Part shown: one piece after another, positions 54,399 through 64,000 of the stretch
Layout of the letters: each line of letters opens with the position of its first letter
Position numbering within the stretch: position 1 is the first letter of the stretch
DNA from: Eledone cirrhosa
Taxonomy: Eukaryota > Mollusca > Cephalopoda > Octopoda > Eledonidae
Length of the DNA stretch: 64,000 bases
Direction of reading: 5' to 3'
NCBI GenBank assembly: GCA_964016885.1
Contig: OZ024740.1
Coordinates: 293,371,217 to 293,435,216, forward strand
Made by a program: the position numbers and the translations under genes
The notes under the pieces: model-generated
The model's input: the letters and a program-made list of their open reading frames with translations, nothing else
Databases searched by the model: none
Told to the model about the DNA's origin: nothing

Positions 54399-55665
54399 CT
54401 TCAGTTATTTCGCCCTCGCATCTTTCATCAAATCATCTAATAGTCTTCTATGCGACTTTATTAAAAATGCAAAACGCATATTTAGTTCGTGAATTTGTTG
54501 TGTTTATCCTGTGAATGTTCAACTCTGATAAATTATCAAATTACCGAAGGAATCTAATTAAAAGAAACTTAATGTTCGTCGATGCATCATTGTTTTCATG
54601 TTAAAACACTGAGCTGAGTGTACGACAGTTCTCTGCTAGAGCGAATGTTCGGTTTATACATCTCGAAACCTTCTATACGTTTGTATGCACTAATATCGAA
54701 CCATTAAGGGCGATTAGTTGTATATACGAGGGTGTCCTGCACAGTTTCTGTCTATTGAATGTCATTCTCAACGCATTTGTCAACTTGTCAACCTAACGAT
54801 ATTGATAAAAGACCGTTGGCCGAAGTGTCGTACGTTGTGGTCAAACGGAAAATGATGTGGTTACTGAGCGAATTTCTTAGCTACAACTTAATTCCTCATT
54901 GTATATAGACTCCCCGGTTTCATCTAATATATTCATGAGATTGACATTCGTCTAGTGGATTTCGTTGTTTAGACCAGGTCAGGACTGATCAAAAGGCATT
55001 TTATCAAAATCCACTCTTATCATTTCTTCAAGCGACATCCAACAATAGTGTACATTTGGCTGCTATTTCTAACAGGTCGAACGAATAATACTGATTCCTT
55101 TTTTTATATTTTTAAATGTATAACATTTTATTTATTATAAAAATATTGACAATTTGCAGAAGTATATAATTTACAAAAGAAACTGGACAACAAAAATGAA
55201 TCGCTCTGCTAGTAATCAAAGTAGAAACCGCAACATGCTGGTTATAAATAGAAATAGTAACATAAATCTAATTAGATTTATATTTTGCGTAAAGATTCTG
55301 AAAATAGATTCAGACATCGTTTCGTAATGTCTATATTAAATAATATGATACATGTATTTAATCAGAAATAAAACAACTGTGATGTGCGGCTGATTGTCGC
55401 ACTTCCTGGTGAATTGATGTCCGATTTTTTGTTTTTGTTTCCAATTTTCTTTCTCTCGCTTTGATCGTATATTTTGGTACTTTGTATTTGTAAGGTTCTT
55501 AGCAATAGTTAATTGTATTTGTTATATGTGTTTATATTTTCATTCTGTAAGAATTATAAACCAGTTTTAATGTTATTTATACAACTGTGAAGAAAAATAT
55601 AGCTCTTATTGTTTGAATCAATAATTCAGATTTTGTTATAGAAATGGTTAATTAAATAGAAGAAT
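54399..55665. other. no gene recognised
   Basis: AT-rich unique-looking sequence without a supported frame. Confidence 0.5.
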
Positions 55666-55676
55666 ATCTATATAAT

Positions 55677-55749
55677 TGTTTCTACTTTTGGCACAAGGCC
55701 AGCAATTCACCAGTGTATTACTGGTACTTTGTTTTATCGACCCCATAAG
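55677..55749 (-). mobile_element. short SINE fragment with 11-bp duplication
   Basis: Only the tail and body to CGACCCCATAAG are present. ATCTATATAAT lies at 55,666-55,676 and 55,750-55,760. The truncation is an insertion feature, because the duplication is intact. Confidence 0.88.
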
Positions 55750-56072
55750 ATCTATATAATAATGGTTATGTGGTGCGGAATGGTATTGAACGGTTTAATA
55801 ATCTTTAGGTGTGTTTGTATGTAGCGGGCTGTATATAAACAACATTCAGGTATTCCATACAGAGTTGTTCCCCATGGTTAAAAGAAATTCTGTGTTGGGA
55901 GTGGAATGCTATTTAAGCATTTACCAGAAAGAAATATTTGTTTCATAATTGTTTGCAATTAATAGCTATTAATAATAGATTTTTTTATTCGTATCATTGA
56001 AAGTGATTCTATTTAGCGCTCAGTGTATTGTCATGTGTCCTAGCAACAAATAAACTTCTAAGAAAAGATAAC

Positions 56073-56254
56073 TGTTTCTACTTTAGGCACAAGGCCAGCA
56101 AAATAATTAGTGCATTACTGGTACTTTATTTTATCGACCCCGTAAGGATGAAAGGCAAAGTCAACCTCGGCGGGATTTGAACTCAGATTGTAAAGGGACG
56201 TAACTATGCTGGCAATCATGGCGTCCGACCCTCTACCGATACTGCCAATCCAAT
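56073..56254 (-). mobile_element. SINE with 18-bp target-site duplication
   Basis: Complete copy. CTTCTAAGAAAAGATAAC is repeated exactly at 56,055-56,072 and 56,255-56,272, which marks a young insertion. It has the GGACGTAACTATGCTGG variant. Confidence 0.93.
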
Positions 56255-56309
56255 CTTCTAAGAAAAGATAACGAAAAAATAAACTATGTATGCATGCACG
56301 CACGTAGAG

Positions 56310-56362
56310 AAATGACTTCTACGGGACTAGAACTGTTACATTCTTATGAAATCATCTGAGAA
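56310..56362 (-). ncRNA. hammerhead relic
   Basis: Minus strand: the CTGATGA position reads CAGATGA, then TTTC-ATAA-GAAT, GTAA in place of GAAA, CAG-TTCTAGTC-CCG, TA, GAAGTC. It belongs to the 33.5-kb family but has two core changes, so it should be inactive. Confidence 0.5.
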
Positions 56363-56404
56363 TTTCATTCGAATGAAACATTGTCGTCATTAGACATCTA
56401 TATA

Positions 56405-56984
56405 TCTAAAACAGAGAATGTCTGTCTGTCTGTCCGCTCACTAAAACTGATTGTTTTCAAACTTTACACATGTAAAACTTATGGTCCTGTGAGTGTTTTG
56501 AGCAAGGAAAATTTCAAATTTTCAATGCTCTACGAACCGCATTAGACGATTTAGCGATCTCTCTCTATAACTCTTAGTCTTTCTCTTTTTAGATAGATAC
56601 ATAGATATAACGTTGCGCCCTTATAATATATGTCTGTATGTCTGGCTGTCTGCATTACGACATTATGACGCTATATGTGTGTGTGTGTGTGTATATATGT
56701 ATATATATAGTGTGTAACGGTTTTCGAAATATTTACCTCTGCGTTCACAGATTGATTTTTTTTTTTATTTCAGAAGATCCTGTTAAGGGTGAAAGCAGCG
56801 ATTCTTTGCTTAAACTTTAATCTGTTATTTTAATATATATATATAATTATATATTCGTGTACAGATATTTTTGCATACACAATAACAAAATATAAACAAA
56901 CGTATTTATTTCACGAGGCTCGATAAGGATCAAATATATAAGAACCCTAGAGCAAATCCCAAGCAACGCCGGGCCATTCTGCTA
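56405..56984 (+). mobile_element. Helitron-like element carrying a PLE terminus
   Basis: The second copy of the 30.9-kb element, inverted relative to it. It starts TCTAAAACAGAG, and ends AAGCAACGCCGGGCCATTCTG then CTAC (CTAG decayed). Positions 56,730-56,832 are the PLE end (CAGAAGATCCTGTTAAGGGTG). A partial second copy of its 3' part follows at 56,985-57,045. Confidence 0.6.
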
Positions 56985-57142
56985 CACAATAACAATTACA
57001 AAATATAAACAAAAGTATTTATTTCGCGATAAAGTATTGGTCGCTCGGAAAAAAACCCTGGTAATCTACGACAAATTTTTTTTATAAGCACAAAATGTAG
57101 ACACCATCCCGGAGCCGAGGTATTCCGTACTTCTCTGTACTG

Positions 57143-57195
<53 letters not shown>

Positions 57196-57237
57196 TATAT
57201 ATACATATATAATTATATATTCATGCACAGATATTTT

Positions 57238-58420
57238 GGCTAAGTCTACTCTCAGACCTTTTGATTCTAGATTCTGTTTCCATAGTCAGAACTTATTCTC
57301 TAGTTCTTTTATGGATTCAGCTAAAAGGACCAGATCATCTGCATAGAGAAGTTCCCATGGACAGCCAGTTTTAAACTCCTCTGTTATGGCCTGCATAACT
57401 ATGATGAACAGCAGTGGACTAAGAACCAAATCATGATTAACTCCTACCTGTAATTTGAATTCCTCACTATATTCACTTCCTACTCTCACTTTACTGGCAA
57501 CTTCTCTGTCCTTAAGGACCACCAGATAATAGATCGAGCTACTCTGTCTAAGGTTTCTTTTTTAATCAACAAAAGCTAAATATAGCAGCTTATTTTTTGG
57601 TTAGGAACTTCTCTTGTAGCTACCTAACTAGAAAGAGGGCATCTGTAGTACTTTTCCCAGTCAAGAAAGCAAACTGCATCTTGTCTAATTTGTCTCTTTC
57701 CCTAATTAACTGTACTATAACTCTTTCTGTCACTTTCATAACTTGGTCCATTAGTTTTATTTCTCTATAGTTTTTTTCCCTCTTGTAGAAATTTATGATT
57801 GTACTTCTGCACCAGTCATTGGGTATGACACTGTCCTGTATTACCTGATTGACTTATGCAGGTTACTAGCTCAACTGCTACTTCTCCCGATGCATTTAGC
57901 ATCTCAGCCACTATCTCTGGTGGTCTTGCAGCTTTACCATTCTTCATGTCTTTGATTGCTTCTTTGACTCTAAAACTGTCAACTTAAATAGTTGGTTCCA
58001 CTCTAGTCTTTCCATGCCTGTCTCTTGACTGTTCCACCACCAGGTCACCCTCTGTCTGGTTGGCGCTTTACTCCAGCCACAAGTATCGTCAGTAATGACA
58101 AAAGGTTGTCATGCAAGATTTTCTAATTGTCCTCTACATTATATGTATCTAGCTTGTCACCTCTCTCATCAAATGCATCCTGTAGAGCCTTTCTAAACAT
58201 ATATTAAACTGGAAGGTCCTTTAGCTTCTGTCTTCATATTTTCCTGCATATCTTGTTCTGTCTTATATTTATTCTGATGTCATTAATAACCAACTTGTGT
58301 TGGGTGGTGCATCCTTCTCCAGGGAAGGCCTTAGTATTTATGACATTCTGTGATGCCAACACCATTTCTTTTCCTCTGTGCCTCATCTTCTTTCTGCTCT
58401 TTCTGTTGAAACGTACCACA
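57238..58420 (-). pseudogene. LINE: endonuclease end through RT palm
   Basis: Minus-strand order: AFPGEGCTTQHKLVINDIRI (end of the AP endonuclease region, about 58,330), KEAIKDMKNGKAARPPEIVAEM (RT entry, about 57,950), ERVIVQLIRERDKLDKMQFAF and TGKSTTDALFLVRQL, then VNHDLVLSPLLFII and CPWELLYADDLVLLAE with intact YADD (57,350). It stops at ESKGLRVDLAK next to (TA)n-rich DNA at 57,238. Several stops and shifts occur before the 78-codon final frame. Same LINE superfamily as the 47-kb copies but a distinct lineage, without the zinc block. Confidence 0.7.
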
Positions 58421-58440
58421 GTGGAAATATATTCACTGGA

Positions 58441-58645
58441 CTTCTACAAATGGAAAGACTCACTGGACAGATTTTATGGGCAAAACCAATAGGCAGAAGA
58501 GCCAGGGGTCGACCCCTAGCAAGATGGTTGGATAACACCCATGAACTTGACTGGTCTAGTTTGGTGAGCCAGCAGGATCAGTTGGAAACAGTTGCTTCAG
58601 ACAGGACCAACTGGAGAGAGTGTTTGAGGACTCTTCCCCAATGAC
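58441..58645 (+). pseudogene. LINE C-terminal fragment
   Basis: The frame reads MERLTGQILWAKPIGRRARG, RPLARWLDNTHELDWSSL, QLETVASDRTNWRECLRTLP-stop. It is the same terminus as at 17.9-18.3 and 44.0-44.7 kb. It ends about 160 bp before the TLC-domain gene's coding start. Confidence 0.65.
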
Positions 58646-58808
58646 ACTCTCTGGGTAAAGAAAAAGACTCTTTTACTAGTTTCTGTGATTAGACTATGTT
58701 TATGTTGATTTATTAGTTAAGATATGTCAGTTGATTTCTAATGATAGATATCTTGAGATAAAAAATATGACTTTCTTACTTTTTCAGATAACACTTCAAG
58801 TGAATGGT

Positions 58809-61469
58809 ATGTTAACTTATATTGTACTGACATCGTCAGTGTGGACAAGTCTCTATTGTTTCGCGTGTTACATATGGAGAAGCAGGTCATATGAATGGAC
58901 ATGTCGTTCCATAAGTTTGCTACATGCACTGCTGATAATCTCCCTTTCATTCTACTGCACTTTTATTCAAGGTCCATGGCCTTTTACAGATGCAGGTAAA
59001 TACTTTACATTATTAGTATTTTGTATATATATTAAAAAAATGATTGTTATTATGTCATTTGTAATAATATTATTTTAACTCTTTTGTTACTGTATTTCTA
59101 ATGAAATACTTTGTATTTCAATTAATGAAGAATTTACCATGATTTGTTGGATGAACAATTTAAATGTGAGAGAAAGGCAGAGCTTGGATAAACTTAGGAA
59201 AAAGCTGTGTTTAAGAGGAATCCAATGTGGTGTCATAAATTACTGCTTCAAAAAGGGAACCATTCTGTATATGTTTCAGAAAGGGAAAAGACTGTCATGG
59301 GTCTTGCAAGCTAACCCTTATGCTCGAGTCATTATTTGAGATTCAAGAATAACCGGAGCATGAGAAATGTTGTTGTTTAATTAATGTCTAAATAATATTA
59401 ATTAATGATTTCAGGTGGACCAAATACCCCGTTACAAGAATTTATTGCAATTATTTCAACCGGATATTTCATCTTTGACTTTTTATGGTGTTTATATTTT
59501 CAAACTGATGGTAAGTAAAATATGATTATGTGACTTCCTCAATTTGTAAACTTGTCAAACATCGATATCATTGTTGTTATACAGTATGGCATGGTATGGT
59601 CCCGTAACTCCTCATAGAGTCATAGGGGCATTTTTTAAGCCAGGGATATAGAGGAAGAATCGACTCCAGTACTAGACTGGTACTTTTTTTATCAACCTCG
59701 AAAGGATGAAAGGCAAAGTTGACCTTGGCGAGATTTGAACTCAACAGGATAACTCGTCTAACCCATTCTAGCATGGAAAACTGGATGTCAACCAATGATG
59801 ATAATGATGATGGTGGTATATTTTATTAGAAATATAGTATCAAAAGAGTTAATATAATTGTTTCTACTTTAGGCACAAGGCCAGCAATTACCCAGTGCAT
59901 TACTGATACTTTATTTTATCGACCCTGTAAGGATGAAAGGCAAAGTCAACTTCAGCGGGATTTGAATGGTTAATATAATGTTGAAGATGTTGCCAAAAGA
60001 CTGACCTGCAAGTGGCCCTGCTAACTTCAGGATCTTTTAGGGAGTCTATACTGAAATAGTTTCCTGCAGCCTACTGCAGCCTGAATGGCGTATTTGATTT
60101 CAGCACTATGACACTAAAAATGTACACTGCTAGTATATATATACATGCACACATACATACAAAGTCTTAGATCTAGTATATACACACACATATACATACA
60201 TACACAGTCTTAGATCTAGTATATACACACACATATACATACATACACAGTCTTAGATCTAGTATATATACACACAAATACATACATACATAGTCTTAGA
60301 TCTAGTATATATACACACAAATACATACATACACAGTCTTAGATCTAGCATATATATATACACACAAATACATACATACACACTTAGATCTAGTATATAC
60401 TCACACAAATACATACATAGTCTTAGATCTAGTATATACACACACAAATACATACATACACAGTCTTAGATCTAGTATATACACACACATATACATACAT
60501 ACACAGTCTTAGATCTAGTATATATACACACAAATACATACATACATAGTCTGATCTAGTATATACTCACACAAATACATACATACACAGTCTTAGATTA
60601 GATCTAGTATATACTCACACAATTACATACATACACAGTCTTTAATCTAGTCATTTGCTAAACATGTATAAAACTGAAATTTCAAATGTTTCAGTGAGCT
60701 AAAACACAGTTGCCTGCTGCCTAAAAATAATAACTTTGCAACAACTTCACTTATATAACAGTTATATGTTTTTTTTAATGGCTAAAATGGCTATTCCACA
60801 ATATACTTGATTCAGATCTGACCCTACCATATTAAAAAGGGATGAACACAGGGGAAAATATAACATATGCATGAAAAGAAATGACAGTATAGTCACAGTT
60901 AGAATACGTTTGATCACAGTTTTACTCAATCTGCTAATAAACCTCAAAATTTTAGTTTTAACTAACTCTTTATTTGTTTTCTTTCTCTATTTGTAGGTCA
61001 AACAATGCTGTGCCACCACTTTGTATCAATTGTTGCCCTGGCTATCTGCTTGATCACAAGGTCATATGGCACAGAAATCGTTGCCACCATCTTTGGATCT
61101 GAAATCAGCAATCCTTTATTACAGTGTCGGTGGTTTTTGAAAAGTTCCGGTTACTATGATACAATTATTGCTGATGTTGTTGATGTTGCTTTTATTGTTA
61201 CCTTTACCTTTGTACGCATTGTAGTTGGCAGCTACCTGCTCTCTTGTTACCTATTGATGACACACATACCAATGTTTATGCAGATTGCTAGTGTCACTTT
61301 TTATATGATCTCTTGGGCATTCTGGATCACAATATTAAAATTTGGCTATCGAAAAGTTTGTCGGAAACATCAACATTTCAAAAGAAGTATAATGACTGAT
61401 AAAATGAGTAGTTTAATTCCATCTCTAGAAGATCATTCACCGCCAAGCCCTAAAATACATCAAAATTAA
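58809..61469 (+). CDS. TLCD5: TLC domain-containing protein 5 (TMEM136-like), three exons
   Basis: Exons 58,809-58,995, 59,415-59,510 and 60,997-61,469 join to 756 bases (251 codons plus stop). Donors GTAAAT and GTAAGT and acceptors TTTCAG and TTGTAG are canonical, and both introns split a Gly codon after base 1. The protein has a short N-terminal hydrophobic segment, then SYEWTCR (27-33), GPWPFTDAG (55-63), GPNTPLQ, a GYFIFDFLWC helix, the Lag1-type His pair in MLCHH (98-102), FGSEISNPLLQCRWFLK, further membrane helices and a basic tail. These blocks match vertebrate TLCD5/TMEM136 (about 245 residues) along the whole length. The family is an ER-type multipass membrane family; no activity is established for TLCD5 to my knowledge. 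The start is the first ATG after an upstream TTTTCAG acceptor (58,787) and fits the family length; an in-frame ATG at 58,731 lies before that acceptor. Upstream 5' UTR exons are likely but not located. Confidence 0.92.
59139..59339 (+). pseudogene. LINE ORF2 fragment in intron 1 of the TLC gene
   Basis: MICWMNNLNVRERQSLDKLR and KKLCLRGIQCG match LRWMCNSNIRERQSISELRKKLEIRGIRC of the 47-49 kb LINEs. The second half does not match. Sense orientation relative to the host gene. Confidence 0.6.
59588..59805 (-). mobile_element. chimeric SINE in intron 2
   Basis: The part 59,660-59,750 has the common SINE body and B box (CAACCTCGAAAGGATGAAAG, GAGATTTGAACTCA). It continues directly into AACTCGTCTAACCCATTCTAGCATGG-AA and ATGATGATAATGATGATGG, the 3' tail of the LINE subfamily at 50.6-51.0 kb. 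Confidence 0.6.
59859..59968 (-). mobile_element. SINE in intron 2 with 11-bp duplication
   Basis: Truncated common SINE. GTTAATATAAT lies at 59,848-59,858 and 59,969-59,979. Confidence 0.88.
60125..60652. repeat. minisatellite in intron 2, about 43-bp unit
   Basis: About 12 units of CAGTCTTAGATCTAGTATAT plus ACACACA-ATACATACATACA, with small length variants. Confidence 0.93.
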
Positions 61470-62383
61470 GTAAGAATTTAAAGAGGTTATGATATATATT
61501 TTCAAGTGCCTAACTTTTGTTTTTAGTGAATTAGCTTCTATGAAATTTGCATACTAAAAGCATTAGGTATTTTTTTAGGTGAGGGAGGTTTAATGACCAA
61601 CTGATTGAGATGTTAACCATGTATTTATTGAACATCATGGGTGGAAAACTGTTTCTGTATTTTTATAATTTCCTTTGCTTGATAGCAGCATTTAATTATG
61701 GAATTACTACAGTTTAGTAGTCTTGTTTATAAATTATTCCTGACGATCTCTTTCTAGTGCCTTGTCTCCACCTTCTATTTTATTTCTGCCAATTATTGGG
61801 ATTAGAATATGTTCCATAATAATTTGATAGCCAATTTTTTTTTATTTTATTAGTATTTCAATTCAATGTACAAAATTTCTGAATATATTTTAAAAGGAGA
61901 AAGATTAATCATCAAACAATAGATAATGGCTAGTAACTAATTAGAATTAAATGAGAAAATGAAATGTTAATACATAAGTTAATAATTAAAATAATTGTTG
62001 TTTTAGTAAAATATAGTAACATTTGTATGTAGATGATTTTGCTTTCAAGATTTTGCTTTCCTAGTGAAGATGGATATTTGCATATCTATTAAACTTTGTA
62101 ACTTAAGTAATGGCAAGTTAACATAAGAATCTCACTCTGTTTAGATACTAAGCCATTTTGGAAACAGAACAATAGAGAAAACAATGCCACTTTAGTTCCA
62201 TTGGTTGCAAAGAGAAATTACTTACCAAAACATTTGTCTCTATAACCATATCAAATATTTGTTTCTTAAACTGCTGTACTTTTCAATTCTGTATGAAATA
62301 TCTCCTTATGCATATCAGACACTTGTTTAATATGTTCCATATCATATACATCCTCCCTGGCATAGCATATACCTCTTCTATTA
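61470..62383. other. probable 3' UTR and downstream region
   Basis: AT-rich sequence after the stop codon. I could not single out one polyadenylation site with confidence. Confidence 0.4.
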
Positions 62384-62592
62384 CTTGCTCCCTTACAAAG
62401 CATACACGTTTTCTAATTCATGCTCCCTTACAAAGCATACACATTTTCTAATCCATGCTCCCTTACATAGCATATACCTCTTCTATTATTTTCTCCCTTA
62501 CACACCATACATGTTTTCTAATCTATGTTCTCTTACACAGCATACATGTTTTCTAATCCATACTCCCTTACACAGCATACACGTTTTATAAT
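62384..62592. repeat. 35-bp tandem repeat, about six units
   Basis: Units of TTCTAATCCATGCTCCCTTA plus CAAAGCATACACGTT with CTCTTCTATTA variants. Confidence 0.9.
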
Positions 62593-64000
62593 TGTTTTAT
62601 TAAAGTTTGCTGTTTTGTTACCATGTTTCTAAATCGTTTGATCTTCCAACTTCCTAATCATTCATTTATATCCCTGTTAGTGTGATCACAGAATTGTTGC
62701 TGGTATAAAGTGTTCTCAGTCAGAGTAAACCTATTCTACATGTAATTACTGATCAAACAAAGAGTCTGATTTTTAGCTATTGATATTCCCTCTTTACTGT
62801 GGAGTTTATTATCCTACGATCTGTAACTTGAAAACATAGGTTTTCATCAGTCTGCTGCATGAGAACTGGCTGTGAGATTGTGCTGGTTGAGCAACTGTAT
62901 TAATCTTCTCATGATAGTTGATGTGATCCCTTTTCAAATAGGAATGGGCAGCCAGCTTATTATGGTAGTTTTGGCAGCTATCACATTGAGCTGGCCAAGT
63001 TTAGATAATTGCTGTTGACAATCATCATGATAATACGCAGTAACATCAACAGCATCAAGAACAACAGAATGATGATACTGTATGATTTCAACCAACTCCC
63101 AGATTGTAAAATCTAAACAATTTGCTGTTGACCTCAACATTTCTAGTCTAGACATATTTTTGTCTCTAGAATCTCATATTTTTTCATCATTAAAGAAGAA
63201 AACGATAACAAGTAATGGTTTCACAAACCTTTACTAGTTACCATCATGGTTCCAACTTTGAGCCCCAAAACTTACACTGTATATAGTCCTATAAATAGGC
63301 TCCATCACAATCCCCTGTCCCCAATTGTTATATTTTAATTCAGCAGGGGGCTTCATGACATTCCAATTTCATATAAAACTCATGAAATAGCAAATTAATA
63401 TTAAACAGGCTATCTTCTACTAACTTTGTTTAAGTCTGTTGAGTCATATCAAGACACATTTAATGCTCTGATCATTCCTTCATATATTTTCATTCTGATT
63501 ATTTTTTTATTGTTGATTAAGTTTTTTTTTGTTGGGGAAAAACAGTGTGAAATTGATGAACTGTGTAACCATTGAGATGCCGTGGTTTTGTCAATCTTTA
63601 TTTTTCATATGTGTTTATATTTAATTTAAATATTAGAATACATAACAAGCCTATGGTGGTAGATTTTTATTTATTTATTGAGACTAATTCATATATTCAC
63701 AAAAGGGAGGCTGTTGAGAGTTAAATGATTTTGCCAAGGAGACGGTGCTGTGTTAGTGGTGGTCATATATGAAGTGTCCACTCATCAATTGGTGTGACAT
63801 GTACAAGTAATATATCTAAAGATAATTTTAAGACACTTGCTAGTACAGCTTGCTAAGCATTTATTAGTATGCTGCTTAAAGTATCAATGAAACAATTAGC
63901 ACTGATTTTAAAAATACAGGCTGTTCTAATATACATGGGCTAATACTATGTAATATACAGGTGTAAACACCTTGTCTTTAAATGCAGTATCTTTATGGAT
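62593..64000. other. no gene recognised
   Basis: Unique-looking AT-rich sequence. A minus frame at 62,934-63,155 lacks a recognisable domain. GTTTTCATCAGTCTGCTGC near 62,838 resembles half of a hammerhead core but lacks GAAA. Confidence 0.45.

Noticed and set aside
58731..58808. Upstream in-frame ATG for the TLC gene
   Set aside because: It precedes a good TTTTCAG acceptor. The family's usual N-terminal length fits the ATG at 58,809 better.
62835..62870. CTGATGA on the minus strand near 62,846, followed by an AAAC/GTTT stem
   Set aside because: TCAAG stands where GAAA is required, and stem I is absent. At most a relic.

Overview
The window looks like metazoan, most likely cephalopod (octopus-type) nuclear DNA. 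This is inferred from AT-rich sequence full of (TA)n, (TG)n and (TATG)n, many tRNA-derived SINEs whose 3' part reads like cephalopod SINEs, abundant Penelope-like elements (PLEs) and LINEs, and one animal gene split by GT-AG introns. There are no bacterial-style operons, and no database search was possible.

Only one host gene is well supported: a complete three-exon coding region at 58,809-61,469 (+) encoding a 251-residue TLC-domain membrane protein. It resembles TLCD5 (TMEM136). Its introns carry a LINE fragment, two SINE-like insertions and a minisatellite.

The rest is a mosaic of mobile elements. 0-17 kb: SINEs, two relics of an uncharacterised multicopy invertebrate protein family (1.7 and 15.4 kb), a decayed LINE with a C-terminal nuclease-like region (4.0-5.9 kb), a 51-bp minisatellite (7.2-8.0 kb), a decayed Tx1-like reverse transcriptase (9.8-10.6 kb) and a Helitron-like end (16.7 kb). 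17-38 kb: at least five PLE-derived elements, four recognisable by GIY-YIG nuclease sequence flanked by inverted terminal arms, plus fold-back elements. The best preserved nuclease frame is at 27,632-28,225. 39-51 kb: a dense LINE/SINE nest whose members start at (TA)n, end in (GAT)n, and share one 3' tail between LINE and SINE. 54-58 kb: four SINEs with clear target-site duplications, a Helitron-like element and a LINE relic.

The most striking signal is a set of hammerhead-ribozyme-like motifs in or next to PLE termini (about 18.6, 21.9, 23.2, 25.5, 31.9, 33.5, 34.1, 34.7, 38.0 and 43.8 kb, with relics at 26.5 and 56.3 kb). Several have a complete core (CTGANGA, stem II, GAAA, short stem III, closing stem I). 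Two full copies lie back to back in opposite orientation at 33,488-33,593. Stem I and stem II pairs change in a compensatory way between copies. Hammerheads in PLEs are known in principle. Their density and diversity here, the inverted dimer, and a captured PLE end inside two copies of a Helitron-like element are the parts most worth checking.
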